A stretch of DNA of 9,673 nucleotides from Myxococcales bacterium (GTDB taxonomy: Bacteria > Myxococcota > Polyangia > Fen-1088). Numbering within the stretch: the stretch's first letter is position 1; the number at the start of each line of letters is the position of its first letter. The stretch is from assembly GCA_003159055.1 (NCBI GenBank), contig PMLH01000540.1, forward strand, positions 6,982-16,654. The letters are read 5' to 3'. Position numbers and translations under genes: made by a program. Positions 1 to 6,116 of the stretch are shown here, piece after piece. The notes below the pieces were generated by a model. It saw nothing but the letters and a program-made list of their open reading frames with translations. It ran no database searches and was not told the origin of the DNA.

Positions 1-158
1 TTCATCAGCGTCGACTTGCCCGATCCCGACGGCCCCATGATGGCGACCGATTCTCCCTCGGTAATGGTAAGCGAGACATCGCGCAGGGCGTGCACCTCGA
101 CATCGCCCATGCGGTACACCTTGGCGATGTGCTCGACCTCAATAAGCGGGGCTGCCAT
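1..158 (-). CDS. MacB-like ABC transporter ATP-binding protein (N-terminal part, cut by window edge)
   Basis: Only the first 52 codons are present; the gene continues beyond position 1. The visible protein starts [19 protein letters not shown] and carries a complete Walker A P-loop, GPSGSGKST, at residues 42-50. The preceding stretch ([12 protein letters not shown], then EGESVAIMG) is typical of the LolD/MacB class of ATPases, in which an aromatic residue near 15 stacks on the ATP adenine. With a MacA-type adaptor directly upstream, it most likely powers export of a drug, lipid or peptide across the cell envelope. It could be a stand-alone ATPase with a separate FtsX-like permease, or a full MacB with fused permease; the truncation prevents a choice. 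The start is 9 bp after the adaptor stop. A GGAA Shine-Dalgarno-like sequence sits just after that stop codon, so the two genes are surely co-transcribed. Confidence 0.93.
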   Translation of the reverse strand, partial: MAAPLIEVEHIAKVYRMGDVEVHALRDVSLTITEGESVAIMGPSGSGKSTLM

Positions 159-167
159 GGCTGATTC

Positions 168-1526
168 CTAGAATGGTCGCGGCGGGCCGCCCCGACCCGA
201 AGGCGGCGGCGCGGGCATTCCCGGCAGGCCTGGCTTGGCGCTGCTGGCGGTGAACGTGGCGTCGGTGATCACCAGATCCCCTTCCGCCAGCGGCCCCTCG
301 ATGACCTCGGTCTTCGTGCCGTCGCTGGCGCCAACCTTGATGCGAATCGAGCTGGGCACGCTTTGGTTAAGCACCCAGACCGACTTGCGATCCGGCGTCT
401 CGTCGGCTTTGCCCGCACCGCCCATGCTCGGCCCGCGCTGCCGCCCCGCACCGCCCGAGGGCTTCGAATCGGTCGCGGCCAAGGCACTGCCGCTGGCTGA
501 CGCTTCATCTCCGCCACGCCCGCGCTTGCTGTCGATCTTGAGCATGGCCAGAAGGTCCGGACTGGCGCGAAAACGCAACGCTGCGTTCGGGACGCGTAGG
601 ACGTTGTCGCGGTTGGCGAAAATGAAATTCACATTGGCCGTCATTCCTGGTCGCAACTTCAACTCGGAATTGTCGACGTCGATGACTGCGTCGTAGGTGA
701 CGACGTTTTGCAGGGTCTGCGCGGCATTGCGGATCTGGCGAACCTTGCCCTTGAATCGCTCGCCCGGAAAGGCGTCGACCACAAACGTCGCATCCATGCC
801 GGAGGTCAATTTGCCCACGTCAGCCTCGGCCACGCTGGTGTCGACCTGCATCTTGCGCAAGTCTTCCGCAATCACGAAAATCGTCGGCGCCGAAAGCGAC
901 GCCGCCACGGTCTGGCCCACGTCGACGCTGCGGGAAATGACGACCCCGTCCGTGGGCGAAATGATCTTGGTGTAGGCCAGATTCACCCGCGCTTGGTTGA
1001 GCGCGGCCTTGGCCTGTTGCAGGTTGCCCACATTGACTGCGATCTGGGCCTTGGCGGCGGCGAGGTTCGACTTGGCGGTGTCGTAGTCAGCGGGCGCGAT
1101 CAGCTTGCGCTCGGCAAGGTTTGCCTGGCGTTTGAAATCGATTTCGGCTTGATCGGCCTGCACCTTGGCTTTCAGCAGATTTCCTTCGGCAGAGGCATAG
1201 TTCGCGCGCGCCTGTTCGAGCGAGGCCTGGAAGAGCTGAGGATCGATCTTCGCGATGAGCTGACCTTTCTTCACCGGTGAGTTGAAGTCGACAAGCAGTT
1301 GTTGAACCCGCCCCGAGACCTGGCTGCCCACTTGCACGGTGACCAGCGCGGACAGGGTCCCCGTGGCGGTCACGCGTGCGACGATGCGCCCGCGGTCGAC
1401 GGCAGTCGTTTCCCACTGGACCAGTGGCTTGGCCGCACGACGCTTGACCACGACGCTGACACCACCAGCACCCGCGGCGACGACAATCAGGACAGCCCAG
1501 AACTTCTTGGATGCAAGCCAGCTCAT
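168..1526 (-). CDS. MacA-like periplasmic adaptor (HlyD/membrane fusion protein) of an ABC efflux pump
   Basis: This 452-residue protein should link an inner-membrane ABC exporter to an outer-membrane channel. In order it has an N-terminal membrane anchor (about residues 9-27), a first biotinyl-lipoyl half motif (about 62-95, with GSQVSGRV), a long alanine-, lysine- and glutamine-rich alpha-helical hairpin (about 98-185), the second lipoyl half (about 186-206, with SPTDGVV), a beta-barrel region (about 215-300, ending in LRPGMTANV) and a membrane-proximal domain. This is the standard order for MacA-type adaptors. Two parts are unusual: a Gly/Ser-rich, low-complexity insertion at about 333-380 and a Pro/Gly-rich tail from about 431. 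The ATG start overlaps the stop of the MarR-type regulator gene by 4 bp (ATGA), and the ATPase gene follows after 9 bp. Family assignment is secure; the exported substrate cannot be read from sequence, so no gene symbol is given. Confidence 0.93.
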   Translation of the reverse strand: MSWLASKKFWAVLIVVAAGAGGVSVVVKRRAAKPLVQWETTAVDRGRIVARVTATGTLSALVTVQVGSQVSGRVQQLLVDFNSPVKKGQLIAKIDPQLFQASLEQARANYASAEGNLLKAKVQADQAEIDFKRQANLAERKLIAPADYDTAKSNLAAAKAQIAVNVGNLQQAKAALNQARVNLAYTKIISPTDGVVISRSVDVGQTVAASLSAPTIFVIAEDLRKMQVDTSVAEADVGKLTSGMDATFVVDAFPGERFKGKVRQIRNAAQTLQNVVTYDAVIDVDNSELKLRPGMTANVNFIFANRDNVLRVPNAALRFRASPDLLAMLKIDSKRGRGGDEASASGSALAATDSKPSGGAGRQRGPSMGGAGKADETPDRKSVWVLNQSVPSSIRIKVGASDGTKTEVIEGPLAEGDLVITDATFTASSAKPGLPGMPAPPPSGRGGPPRPF

Positions 1527-2050
1527 GATCTGGCCTGGTAGCTACCACTGGTACGCTTCTTCGCCAATGCCTTACCGTTGCTTTTCGCCGACTCCGGCGG
1601 CGCGACGACATCGAGTCGGTCGAGATTCGCCACCATCCGCGCCAGGCAGTCACTCAAGCTCGCGATTTCGGCGCCGGTGAAGCCAACCAGAAGCGCCTTG
1701 CGAATCTGCGTGGCGATGGTCGCGCAATGCTCGGCCAAGCGCTTGCCCTGCGAGGTCAGGCGCACGCAGCGACGACGCCGATCGCTGCTGTCGCTTTCGG
1801 TTTCGACCAGCCGCCGTTCCTGCAAGGCCGCGAGCACGCGAGACGTCGTCGGTTGGTCCATGGGCAGCGTCGATAGAATATCGCTCAAAGCGCATTCGCC
1901 ACGTTGAAGAATGGCATCGAGGACCCAGAATTGCTGGCTGGATAGGCCCAGGTGACCGACGCGTGCCTCGACAGCTTGTCGCTGGCGCCTTCTCACGGCG
2001 GCCAAGCGAAGGCCGACCTGTGCTTGCTTTGACATTGGATGGTTCGTCAT
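1523..2050 (-). CDS. MarR-family winged-helix transcriptional regulator
   Basis: The 175-residue product has the MarR layout: an N-terminal dimerisation helix, a helix-turn-helix (about residues 53-76, including MDQPTTSRVLAALQERR), a wing with the diagnostic SSDRRRRCVRLTSQGK (about 87-102), and C-terminal dimerisation helices. MarR proteins are dimers that bind palindromic operators and usually repress themselves and a neighbouring efflux or detoxification operon until a ligand binds. Here it is the first gene before the adaptor and ABC ATPase and overlaps the adaptor start by 4 bp, so local autoregulation is the simplest inference. The ATG at 2050 is chosen because a GAGA element lies just upstream; an internal ATG at 2035 (MSKQAQ) has no visible ribosome binding site but would keep the whole domain. 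The C-terminal tail from about residue 150 is Lys/Ser-rich and probably disordered. Confidence 0.92.
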   Translation of the reverse strand: MTNHPMSKQAQVGLRLAAVRRRQRQAVEARVGHLGLSSQQFWVLDAILQRGECALSDILSTLPMDQPTTSRVLAALQERRLVETESDSSDRRRRCVRLTSQGKRLAEHCATIATQIRKALLVGFTGAEIASLSDCLARMVANLDRLDVVAPPESAKSNGKALAKKRTSGSYQARS

Positions 2051-2071
2051 GAATCTCGTCTTTGTGGATCG

Positions 2072-2113
2072 GGTTGCGGCCTATGTCTAAGCAAGCTTCG
2101 TGCCGTCGCAACC
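2072..2113. promoter_or_regulatory. Nested inverted repeats upstream of the MarR gene, possible operator
   Basis: A 7-bp inverted repeat, GGTTGCG at 2072-2078 and CGCAACC at 2107-2113, encloses a shorter near-palindrome, AAGCAAGCTT at 2089-2098. The two are almost concentric. They lie 20-60 bp upstream of the MarR start codon, where an autoregulatory operator would be expected. No clear -35/-10 pair could be assigned. It could equally be a chance repeat in GC-rich DNA. The rest of the 141-bp gap (2051-2191) contains an alternating GC tract and no convincing terminator. Confidence 0.25.
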
Positions 2114-2191
2114 AGCGCTATTTCGGCGTTTGCTTGCGCGCGCGCGTGCGGAATTCGCAGTGTCTGGTGCGGTTTTCGCTGCTGGCGGCCG

Positions 2192-2701
2192 CTACCAACG
2201 ATCTTTGTGCAGGAGATCCTCGATGCGCTTGCGAGCGAACGGACGGGGCTCGGCGTTCGGATATCCAAGCGGCGTCATGGCAATCACGCGAACGTCGGCC
2301 GGGACGCCAAGGATCTCCTTCGCCTTGGCCTCATCGAAGGCGAGCACCCAGCACGTGCCCAAGCCCTCCTCGGTCGCGGCCAGAATGATGTGATCCAGGA
2401 CGATCGCCAGATCCACCTCGGCCGCGTTGATACCGTCGCTGCGTTTCCAGGCCTTGGCCGGCTCGGCACAACCGACCAAAATCGCGGGTGCGGTGTAGAA
2501 CCACTCGCGGGCGTAGACCGCCTTCATGCGCGCTCGCACGTCCGCGTCGGTCACCAGGATCAGATGGAAAGGCTGCAGATTCGCTGCGGTCGGCGCGATC
2601 CTGCCCGCGCCGAGCACACGGTGGAGGACGTCGTCGGCAATCGAGTCGGGCTTGTAGCCGCGAATGCTTCGTCGCACGCGGATCAGTTCCTGGAAATCCA
2701 T
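2192..2701 (-). CDS. Nitroreductase-family FMN-dependent oxidoreductase
   Basis: This 169-residue flavoprotein belongs to the compact nitroreductase family: homodimeric FMN enzymes that use NAD(P)H to reduce nitroaromatics, quinones or enones. Evidence is the N-terminal FMN-binding RRSIRGYKPD (residues 10-19), APTAANLQPFHLILV (about 36-50), a central helix ending in AATEEGLGTCWVLAF (the conserved GLGTCW motif, about 108-122), and a C-terminal PLGYPNAEPRPFARK, where the arginine/lysine region normally contacts FMN phosphate. The start at 2701 gives a standard N-terminus; longer in-frame extensions run into the preceding gene and look spurious. A GGAAAG element lies about 8 bp upstream. It is 91 bp downstream of the flavin oxidoreductase gene and in the same orientation, so co-transcription is possible but not shown. 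The physiological substrate is unknown. Confidence 0.92.
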   Translation of the reverse strand: MDFQELIRVRRSIRGYKPDSIADDVLHRVLGAGRIAPTAANLQPFHLILVTDADVRARMKAVYAREWFYTAPAILVGCAEPAKAWKRSDGINAAEVDLAIVLDHIILAATEEGLGTCWVLAFDEAKAKEILGVPADVRVIAMTPLGYPNAEPRPFARKRIEDLLHKDRW

Positions 2702-2792
2702 CCCCTGACTTTCCGTCCTCGCACGCCAGGAATCAAGCCCGGATAGCCGGCGCAACGCCCGGACACTTTCAACCCGCGCTGAGCTGGCGTCG

Positions 2793-4019
2793 CTACAGAC
2801 GCACCTTGCGGACCAACGCCTCGCGCGCAGCAAGTTGGGCGGGCACCTTGGCGCAGCACACGCCACCCTCGCGATCCATCTCGGCAACGCATTGGTTGCA
2901 GGGGACGCAACCGCTGTCGCGGGTCACGCCAGCGGCGTAGCTCGCGATCAGTTGCGGATCGTGAATCAGGGCGCGCCCCATGGCGACCAACTCGAAGCCC
3001 GCGCGCATGGCCGTGTCGATGTCGTCCAGCGATTTAATCCCGCCGAGCAGAACCAGCGGCATACGAACCGCGCCTCGGATTTCACGTGCCATGGGCAGAA
3101 AGTAGAGGGGCTCGAAGGCGTGTTTGCGCATGACCACGGGCCCGAACATGGCCAGCGCCAGTTTTTGCGTGAGACTCTTCTCGACGGCAATCATCTGGCG
3201 CAACGGACGCTCGCCGCGGAACAGGTAGAAAGGCGCCCGACTGACGAAGCCGCCCGACAGCACCAGCGCGTCCGCGCCGCAGGCCTCCAGCATGCGCGCA
3301 ACCGCAACGCTCTCATCCAGCTCCAGGCCACCGCGGTAGCCGTCGCGCAGGTTGACCTTGGCAAGCACCGGCATCGCCGCCGGCAAAGCCGCGCGCACTT
3401 GCTCGACCACGGCCAGGGGGAATCGTGCCCGGCTTTCCAGCGAGCCGCCGAAGCGGTCGCGCCGCCGATTCGTGCCTGGGCTCAAGAACTGGCTCAGCAG
3501 GTAGCCGTGTCCCAGGTGCAACTCGACGGCATCGAAACCCGCCTCCCGGGCCAACCGGGCCGCACGCACGAAAGCCGCCGTCACCTCGTCAATGTCGGCT
3601 TCGGTCATCGCATCGGCGAGCACGCGCCCGCTGAGCGCGCCGAGCAAGTTGAGCGCACGCGAAGGACCGAGCGGCCGCTTCCGAACCAGATCGCGGTTGT
3701 TGCAAAAGCCCCCACAATGGCCGAGTTGAATGGACGCCGCCGCACCGGCTGCGTGCACGGCATCGGTCAACCTGCGCAGGTCCGCAATCACCTCGGGGCG
3801 CATGTAAAGCTGGTCGCGAAACGTTCGCCCGTCGGGGGTGACCGAGCAATACGCGCCCGTGGTCATCCCCACGCCACCTTCCGCGAGCGCACGGTGATGC
3901 TCGATGAGACGGTCACTGACGCAGCCATGTGGGCTCATGCCCTCGAACGTGGCGGTCTTGATAACTCGGTTGCGCAGCGAAAGTCCGGCCAGCTTGAACG
4001 GTAAAAAGGCGCCGCTCAC
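2793..4019 (-). CDS. Old Yellow Enzyme / 2,4-dienoyl-CoA reductase-like NADH:flavin oxidoreductase
   Basis: The 408-residue product is a TIM-barrel FMN enzyme predicted to reduce activated C=C bonds (enones, enoates or dienoyl-CoA) with NAD(P)H. Visible motifs are SIQLGHCGG near 96-104; the family signature at about 166-192 with His168, His171, the HGYLLSQFLSP run and the RDRFGG segment; and the phosphate-binding GGIKS (326-330) and MGRALIHDP (347-355). The C-terminus carries Cys371, Cys374, Cys377 and a Cys388-Cys389 pair, placed like the iron-sulfur ligands of 2,4-dienoyl-CoA reductase, but the third cysteine is one residue closer than in the classical CxxCxxxC pattern. There is no C-terminal FAD/NADPH domain, so it is a single-domain member. 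The GTG start at 4019 overlaps the SDR stop by GTGA and has an AAGGA Shine-Dalgarno about 8 bp upstream; an upstream extension would overlap the SDR gene heavily. Confidence 0.92.
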   Translation of the reverse strand: MSGAFLPFKLAGLSLRNRVIKTATFEGMSPHGCVSDRLIEHHRALAEGGVGMTTGAYCSVTPDGRTFRDQLYMRPEVIADLRRLTDAVHAAGAAASIQLGHCGGFCNNRDLVRKRPLGPSRALNLLGALSGRVLADAMTEADIDEVTAAFVRAARLAREAGFDAVELHLGHGYLLSQFLSPGTNRRRDRFGGSLESRARFPLAVVEQVRAALPAAMPVLAKVNLRDGYRGGLELDESVAVARMLEACGADALVLSGGFVSRAPFYLFRGERPLRQMIAVEKSLTQKLALAMFGPVVMRKHAFEPLYFLPMAREIRGAVRMPLVLLGGIKSLDDIDTAMRAGFELVAMGRALIHDPQLIASYAAGVTRDSGCVPCNQCVAEMDREGGVCCAKVPAQLAAREALVRKVRL

Positions 4020-4885
4020 GGCACGTCCTTGGTCGGCCCGTCGCCGCGCTTGGGCAGCCACGGCGCACGCCGGCGCAGAAGGTCGATCATCCACTGTGGA
4101 ACCACGACCGACAGCCAAGCCATCGCACGCGAGAGCCACCCCGGGATGTGTTCCGCGCGTCCCGCGAACATGGCGCGCAGACCGGCGTCGGCGACGGTGG
4201 CCGGATCCATCATCACGCCAAGCCGCTTGGCCCGTTCGACCGGCACGACATCGGTATCGTACAGGTTGGTGGCCGTCGGGCCAGGCATCAGACACGTGAC
4301 GTTCACGCCATAGACGCCAAGCTCGCTGCGCAGCGACCGCGCGAAGCCGCGCAGGTACTTCTTGCTGGCGCCGTAATAGGCGATGCCGGGAAAATCGCGC
4401 CAGGCCGAAATGCTCGACACAACCAGAATGTGGCCACGACCGCGCTTGCGCATGTCGCGGCCAAAGTGCGTGCAGAGCAGGGACGGCGTGACCACATGCA
4501 GTTGTAGCATCGCCTTCGCCCGCTCGGGCGAGGCATCCACGGCCTCGCCGAAGAAGAAGATGCCCGCATTGCTGACGAGGATGTCGACCGCCAGACCTTT
4601 GCCCTGGACCTCGCCGTAGATCTCCAGGGCGGCGTCGGGCCGGGCGAGATCCCATGCCAGGGTATGCACAGCCACACCGTGCAGCGTGCGGATCTCCTGC
4701 GCCGTGGCCGAAAGCTCCGTCGGCCGATTGCTGACGAGGATCAATTCATAGCCGAGCTCACCCAGCCGCAGCGCGAACGCGCGGCCGATCCCCGAGCAGG
4801 CGCCGGTGACCAGCGCCACCGCTAGGCACGGGTCCGCCCGCCGAAGGTGCCGCTTTACAGGCAGACCGAGGCATGTCCGAACCAT
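4016..4885 (-). CDS. Classical short-chain dehydrogenase/reductase (SDR)
   Basis: A 289-residue Rossmann-fold oxidoreductase. The cofactor loop TGACSGIG is at residues 27-34, the NAG motif at 106-108, and the catalytic triad fits Ser158, Tyr171 and Lys175 (YGASK), followed by PGPTATNLY, a usual SDR C-terminal turn. An arginine after the second strand (Arg54) suggests preference for NADP(H), as inference. The C-terminal part from about 250 (LSRAMAWLSVVVPQWMIDLL) is hydrophobic and could associate with the membrane. The ATG at 4885 has a GAGAAG element upstream; it gives about 20 more residues before the first strand than usual, so an internal GTG near residue 23 or the adjoining TTG at 4888 cannot be excluded. 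It overlaps the following flavin oxidoreductase by 4 bp, implying a stepwise pair acting on the same carbonyl/alkene substrate. The substrate is unknown. Confidence 0.91.
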   Translation of the reverse strand: MVRTCLGLPVKRHLRRADPCLAVALVTGACSGIGRAFALRLGELGYELILVSNRPTELSATAQEIRTLHGVAVHTLAWDLARPDAALEIYGEVQGKGLAVDILVSNAGIFFFGEAVDASPERAKAMLQLHVVTPSLLCTHFGRDMRKRGRGHILVVSSISAWRDFPGIAYYGASKKYLRGFARSLRSELGVYGVNVTCLMPGPTATNLYDTDVVPVERAKRLGVMMDPATVADAGLRAMFAGRAEHIPGWLSRAMAWLSVVVPQWMIDLLRRRAPWLPKRGDGPTKDVP

Positions 4886-4919
4886 CAACGGCTTCTCGCT
4901 TTCGTCGATCTGAAGGCCG

Positions 4920-5408
4920 TCATCGGCTCATCGTCGCCCGGACGAATCTCTCCAGGTCGGTGAGCGCCGCATCCGATCGGTCGTCAACCGAGATCTCGAT
5001 GTAGTACTGGCCGGCGAAGGCCTCGGCAAAGTACGCTGTCGGCAAGGTCGTGTCGACGGCCGTGTTGGCTAGGTTGTCGATCTGCACGCGGGATACCGGG
5101 AGGTCGAGCTGGAAGATCGATTCCGCGTTGTCCGAAGTCCCCATATCGTGAACGGCGACCTGGAGGCTGCTCGCACCCCGCTGGTAGGTGGCGTAGGCAC
5201 CGCTCTTCCAGCCCCGATCGAGGTACTTCGGAGCGCCGCCATCAATTTGGTTGTACAGAGCGGTGTCGCTGGCGATCACCGCCGGTGCCCCGACCAGGGT
5301 CCACCCGTCGATCTCATCGCTGGCCGGCAACCGAGAGGCCGGTGAGGACGTGTCGCCGCAACACGCGACCAGCGTGACAAGCGCGGCGAGAAGTGTCGAC
5401 CTGGGCAT
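4920..5408 (-). CDS. DUF6599-like lipoprotein
   Basis: A 162-residue exported protein of unknown function. The first 15 residues form a lipoprotein signal peptide with lipobox L13-V14-A15-C16, followed by a second cysteine, so it is predicted to be lipid-anchored. The body resembles the DUF6599 family by eye: a tryptophan-containing start (DEIDGWTLVG), then LYNQIDGGAPKYLDRGW at 51-67, then YATYQRG and VAVHDMGTSDNAESIF. This is a recognition from memory and not a search. The start at 5408 is chosen because it begins the signal peptide; a further upstream start would overlap the cytochrome gene. It lies 14 bp downstream of the cytochrome c lipoprotein gene and 34 bp upstream of the SDR, so it is probably co-transcribed with both. 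No strong Shine-Dalgarno was seen. Confidence 0.8.
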   Translation of the reverse strand: MPRSTLLAALVTLVACCGDTSSPASRLPASDEIDGWTLVGAPAVIASDTALYNQIDGGAPKYLDRGWKSGAYATYQRGASSLQVAVHDMGTSDNAESIFQLDLPVSRVQIDNLANTAVDTTLPTAYFAEAFAGQYYIEISVDDRSDAALTDLERFVRATMSR

Positions 5409-5422
5409 TGGCGTGATAGGCG

Positions 5423-5815
5423 CTACGGCCGCGTCTTCGGCTTGCCGTTGTCGATCCACCGCTGCAGCATGAGGATGCCATTAGGGCCGACGCCCTCGCA
5501 TGACGGATCGGCAACGGCGCACGACTGGCCCCGGGCCGCGGGAGGCATGCGCCTACTCTTGATATCGCCGAGCGCAATCTCGCCGTTGTTGTACGCACCG
5601 GAGATTCCGTCGGTGTCGTCATACACGTCCAAGCGAAAGCTGTTGGGGGCGCCGCGGTCTGCAGGATGGCTGTGGCACACCAGGCAGTGGTCGGAGAACA
5701 GCGGGTGAACGTCTTCCTGGTAGCCGGGATTGTCGGGCACGTAGGTCAGATCCGGCGAGGAATAGTGACAGGAGGCAACCGCGGCCACGATTGCAAGAAG
5801 AGTCAAACATCTCAT
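5423..5815 (-). CDS. Monoheme cytochrome c lipoprotein (PSCyt1-like)
   Basis: A 130-residue exported protein with a signal peptide ending in lipobox V13-A14-S15-C16, so it should be a lipid-anchored periplasmic or outer-membrane-facing cytochrome. A single covalent heme site, Cys44-x-x-Cys47-His48 (CLVCH), follows the stretch EDVHPLFSDH. Met90 in RRMPP is a good candidate for the distal axial ligand. The sequence between (RLDVYDDTDG and GEIALGDIKS) and the end (LQRWIDNGKP) match the layout of the small PSCyt1-type cytochrome domains. Cys99 and Cys106 could form a disulfide. The start at 5815 has a GGAG ribosome binding site about 8 bp upstream and gives the shortest clean signal peptide. As the first gene of the minus-strand set it is divergent from the heme biosynthesis genes. 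Its electron partners are unknown. Confidence 0.9.
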   Translation of the reverse strand: MRCLTLLAIVAAVASCHYSSPDLTYVPDNPGYQEDVHPLFSDHCLVCHSHPADRGAPNSFRLDVYDDTDGISGAYNNGEIALGDIKSRRMPPAARGQSCAVADPSCEGVGPNGILMLQRWIDNGKPKTRP

Positions 5816-6116
5816 CGCTCCACTCCGATTTCTGGCCAATGTTCCACGATGCTGGGCGGGACTTTAGCACTTCGCGTGCGGAACGTCGACGGGATGTTGC
5901 CGCGTATTTGGCTCGAAGTCCGACCGCGAACCTCCTCTATTCAACTTGGATGCGAAGTCGTCCCGGTCATTTTTATAGTGGAACCGGAAGGCCGAAATCA
6001 GGCAACGACGTTTCAGCTTGCATTGGCTTGGCGACACAATTGTGATCGTGTCAGACTGTTCGCGTGTTCTTGGTGCTTGGACCGCCCACCTCCTCACACC
6101 TTTGGGATGAGTGCCC
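5816..6116. other. Divergent intergenic region between the cytochrome lipoprotein and the heme-related genes
   Basis: These 301 bp separate two divergently transcribed gene sets and must hold promoters for both. The middle (about 5935-6060) is visibly richer in A and T than the coding DNA around it. A TATAGT hexamer at 5974-5979 on the plus strand, and TATAAA read on the minus strand over the same bases, could be -10 elements, but neither has a good -35 at proper spacing. A strong AGGAGG on the minus strand (about 5931-5937) is not followed by a usable start codon. Open frames crossing this region look like chance. Confidence 0.6.
6018..6052 (+). promoter_or_regulatory. Weak promoter-like element overlapping a 20-bp palindrome
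   Basis: A 20-bp imperfect palindrome spans 6033-6052, with perfect outer arms GACAC and GTGTC; it also includes the perfect 10-bp palindrome CACAATTGTG (6035-6044). A weak sigma70-like pair, TTGCAT (6018-6023) and TGTGAT (6041-6046) with 17-bp spacing, would place the palindrome over the -10 region, the usual position for a repressor operator. It lies about 65 bp upstream of the first plus-strand start codon. The hexamers match consensus poorly, so this is a candidate only. Confidence 0.28.

Noticed and set aside
2147..2159. Hairpin TGCG-GAATT-CGCA as a terminator after the nitroreductase
   Set aside because: The stem is only 4 bp and there is no following T-tract on either strand.
2039..2746. 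235-codon plus-strand open frame opposite the nitroreductase and the gap
   Set aside because: Shadow of the nitroreductase; the true coding strand has FMN-binding motifs.
2702..2887. N-terminal extension of the nitroreductase into the preceding gene
   Set aside because: The added 62 residues are Arg/Cys-rich, overlap the flavin oxidoreductase end, and precede the normal family start MDFQELIRVRRS.
2835..4004. 389-codon plus-strand open frame opposite the flavin oxidoreductase gene
   Set aside because: It mirrors a gene with clear catalytic motifs, has no recognisable domain, and is typical antisense openness in GC-rich DNA.
4020..4655. Long N-terminal extension of the OYE protein
   Set aside because: It lies entirely within the SDR gene in another frame; the GTG at 4019 gives the standard OYE N-terminus with a good ribosome binding site.
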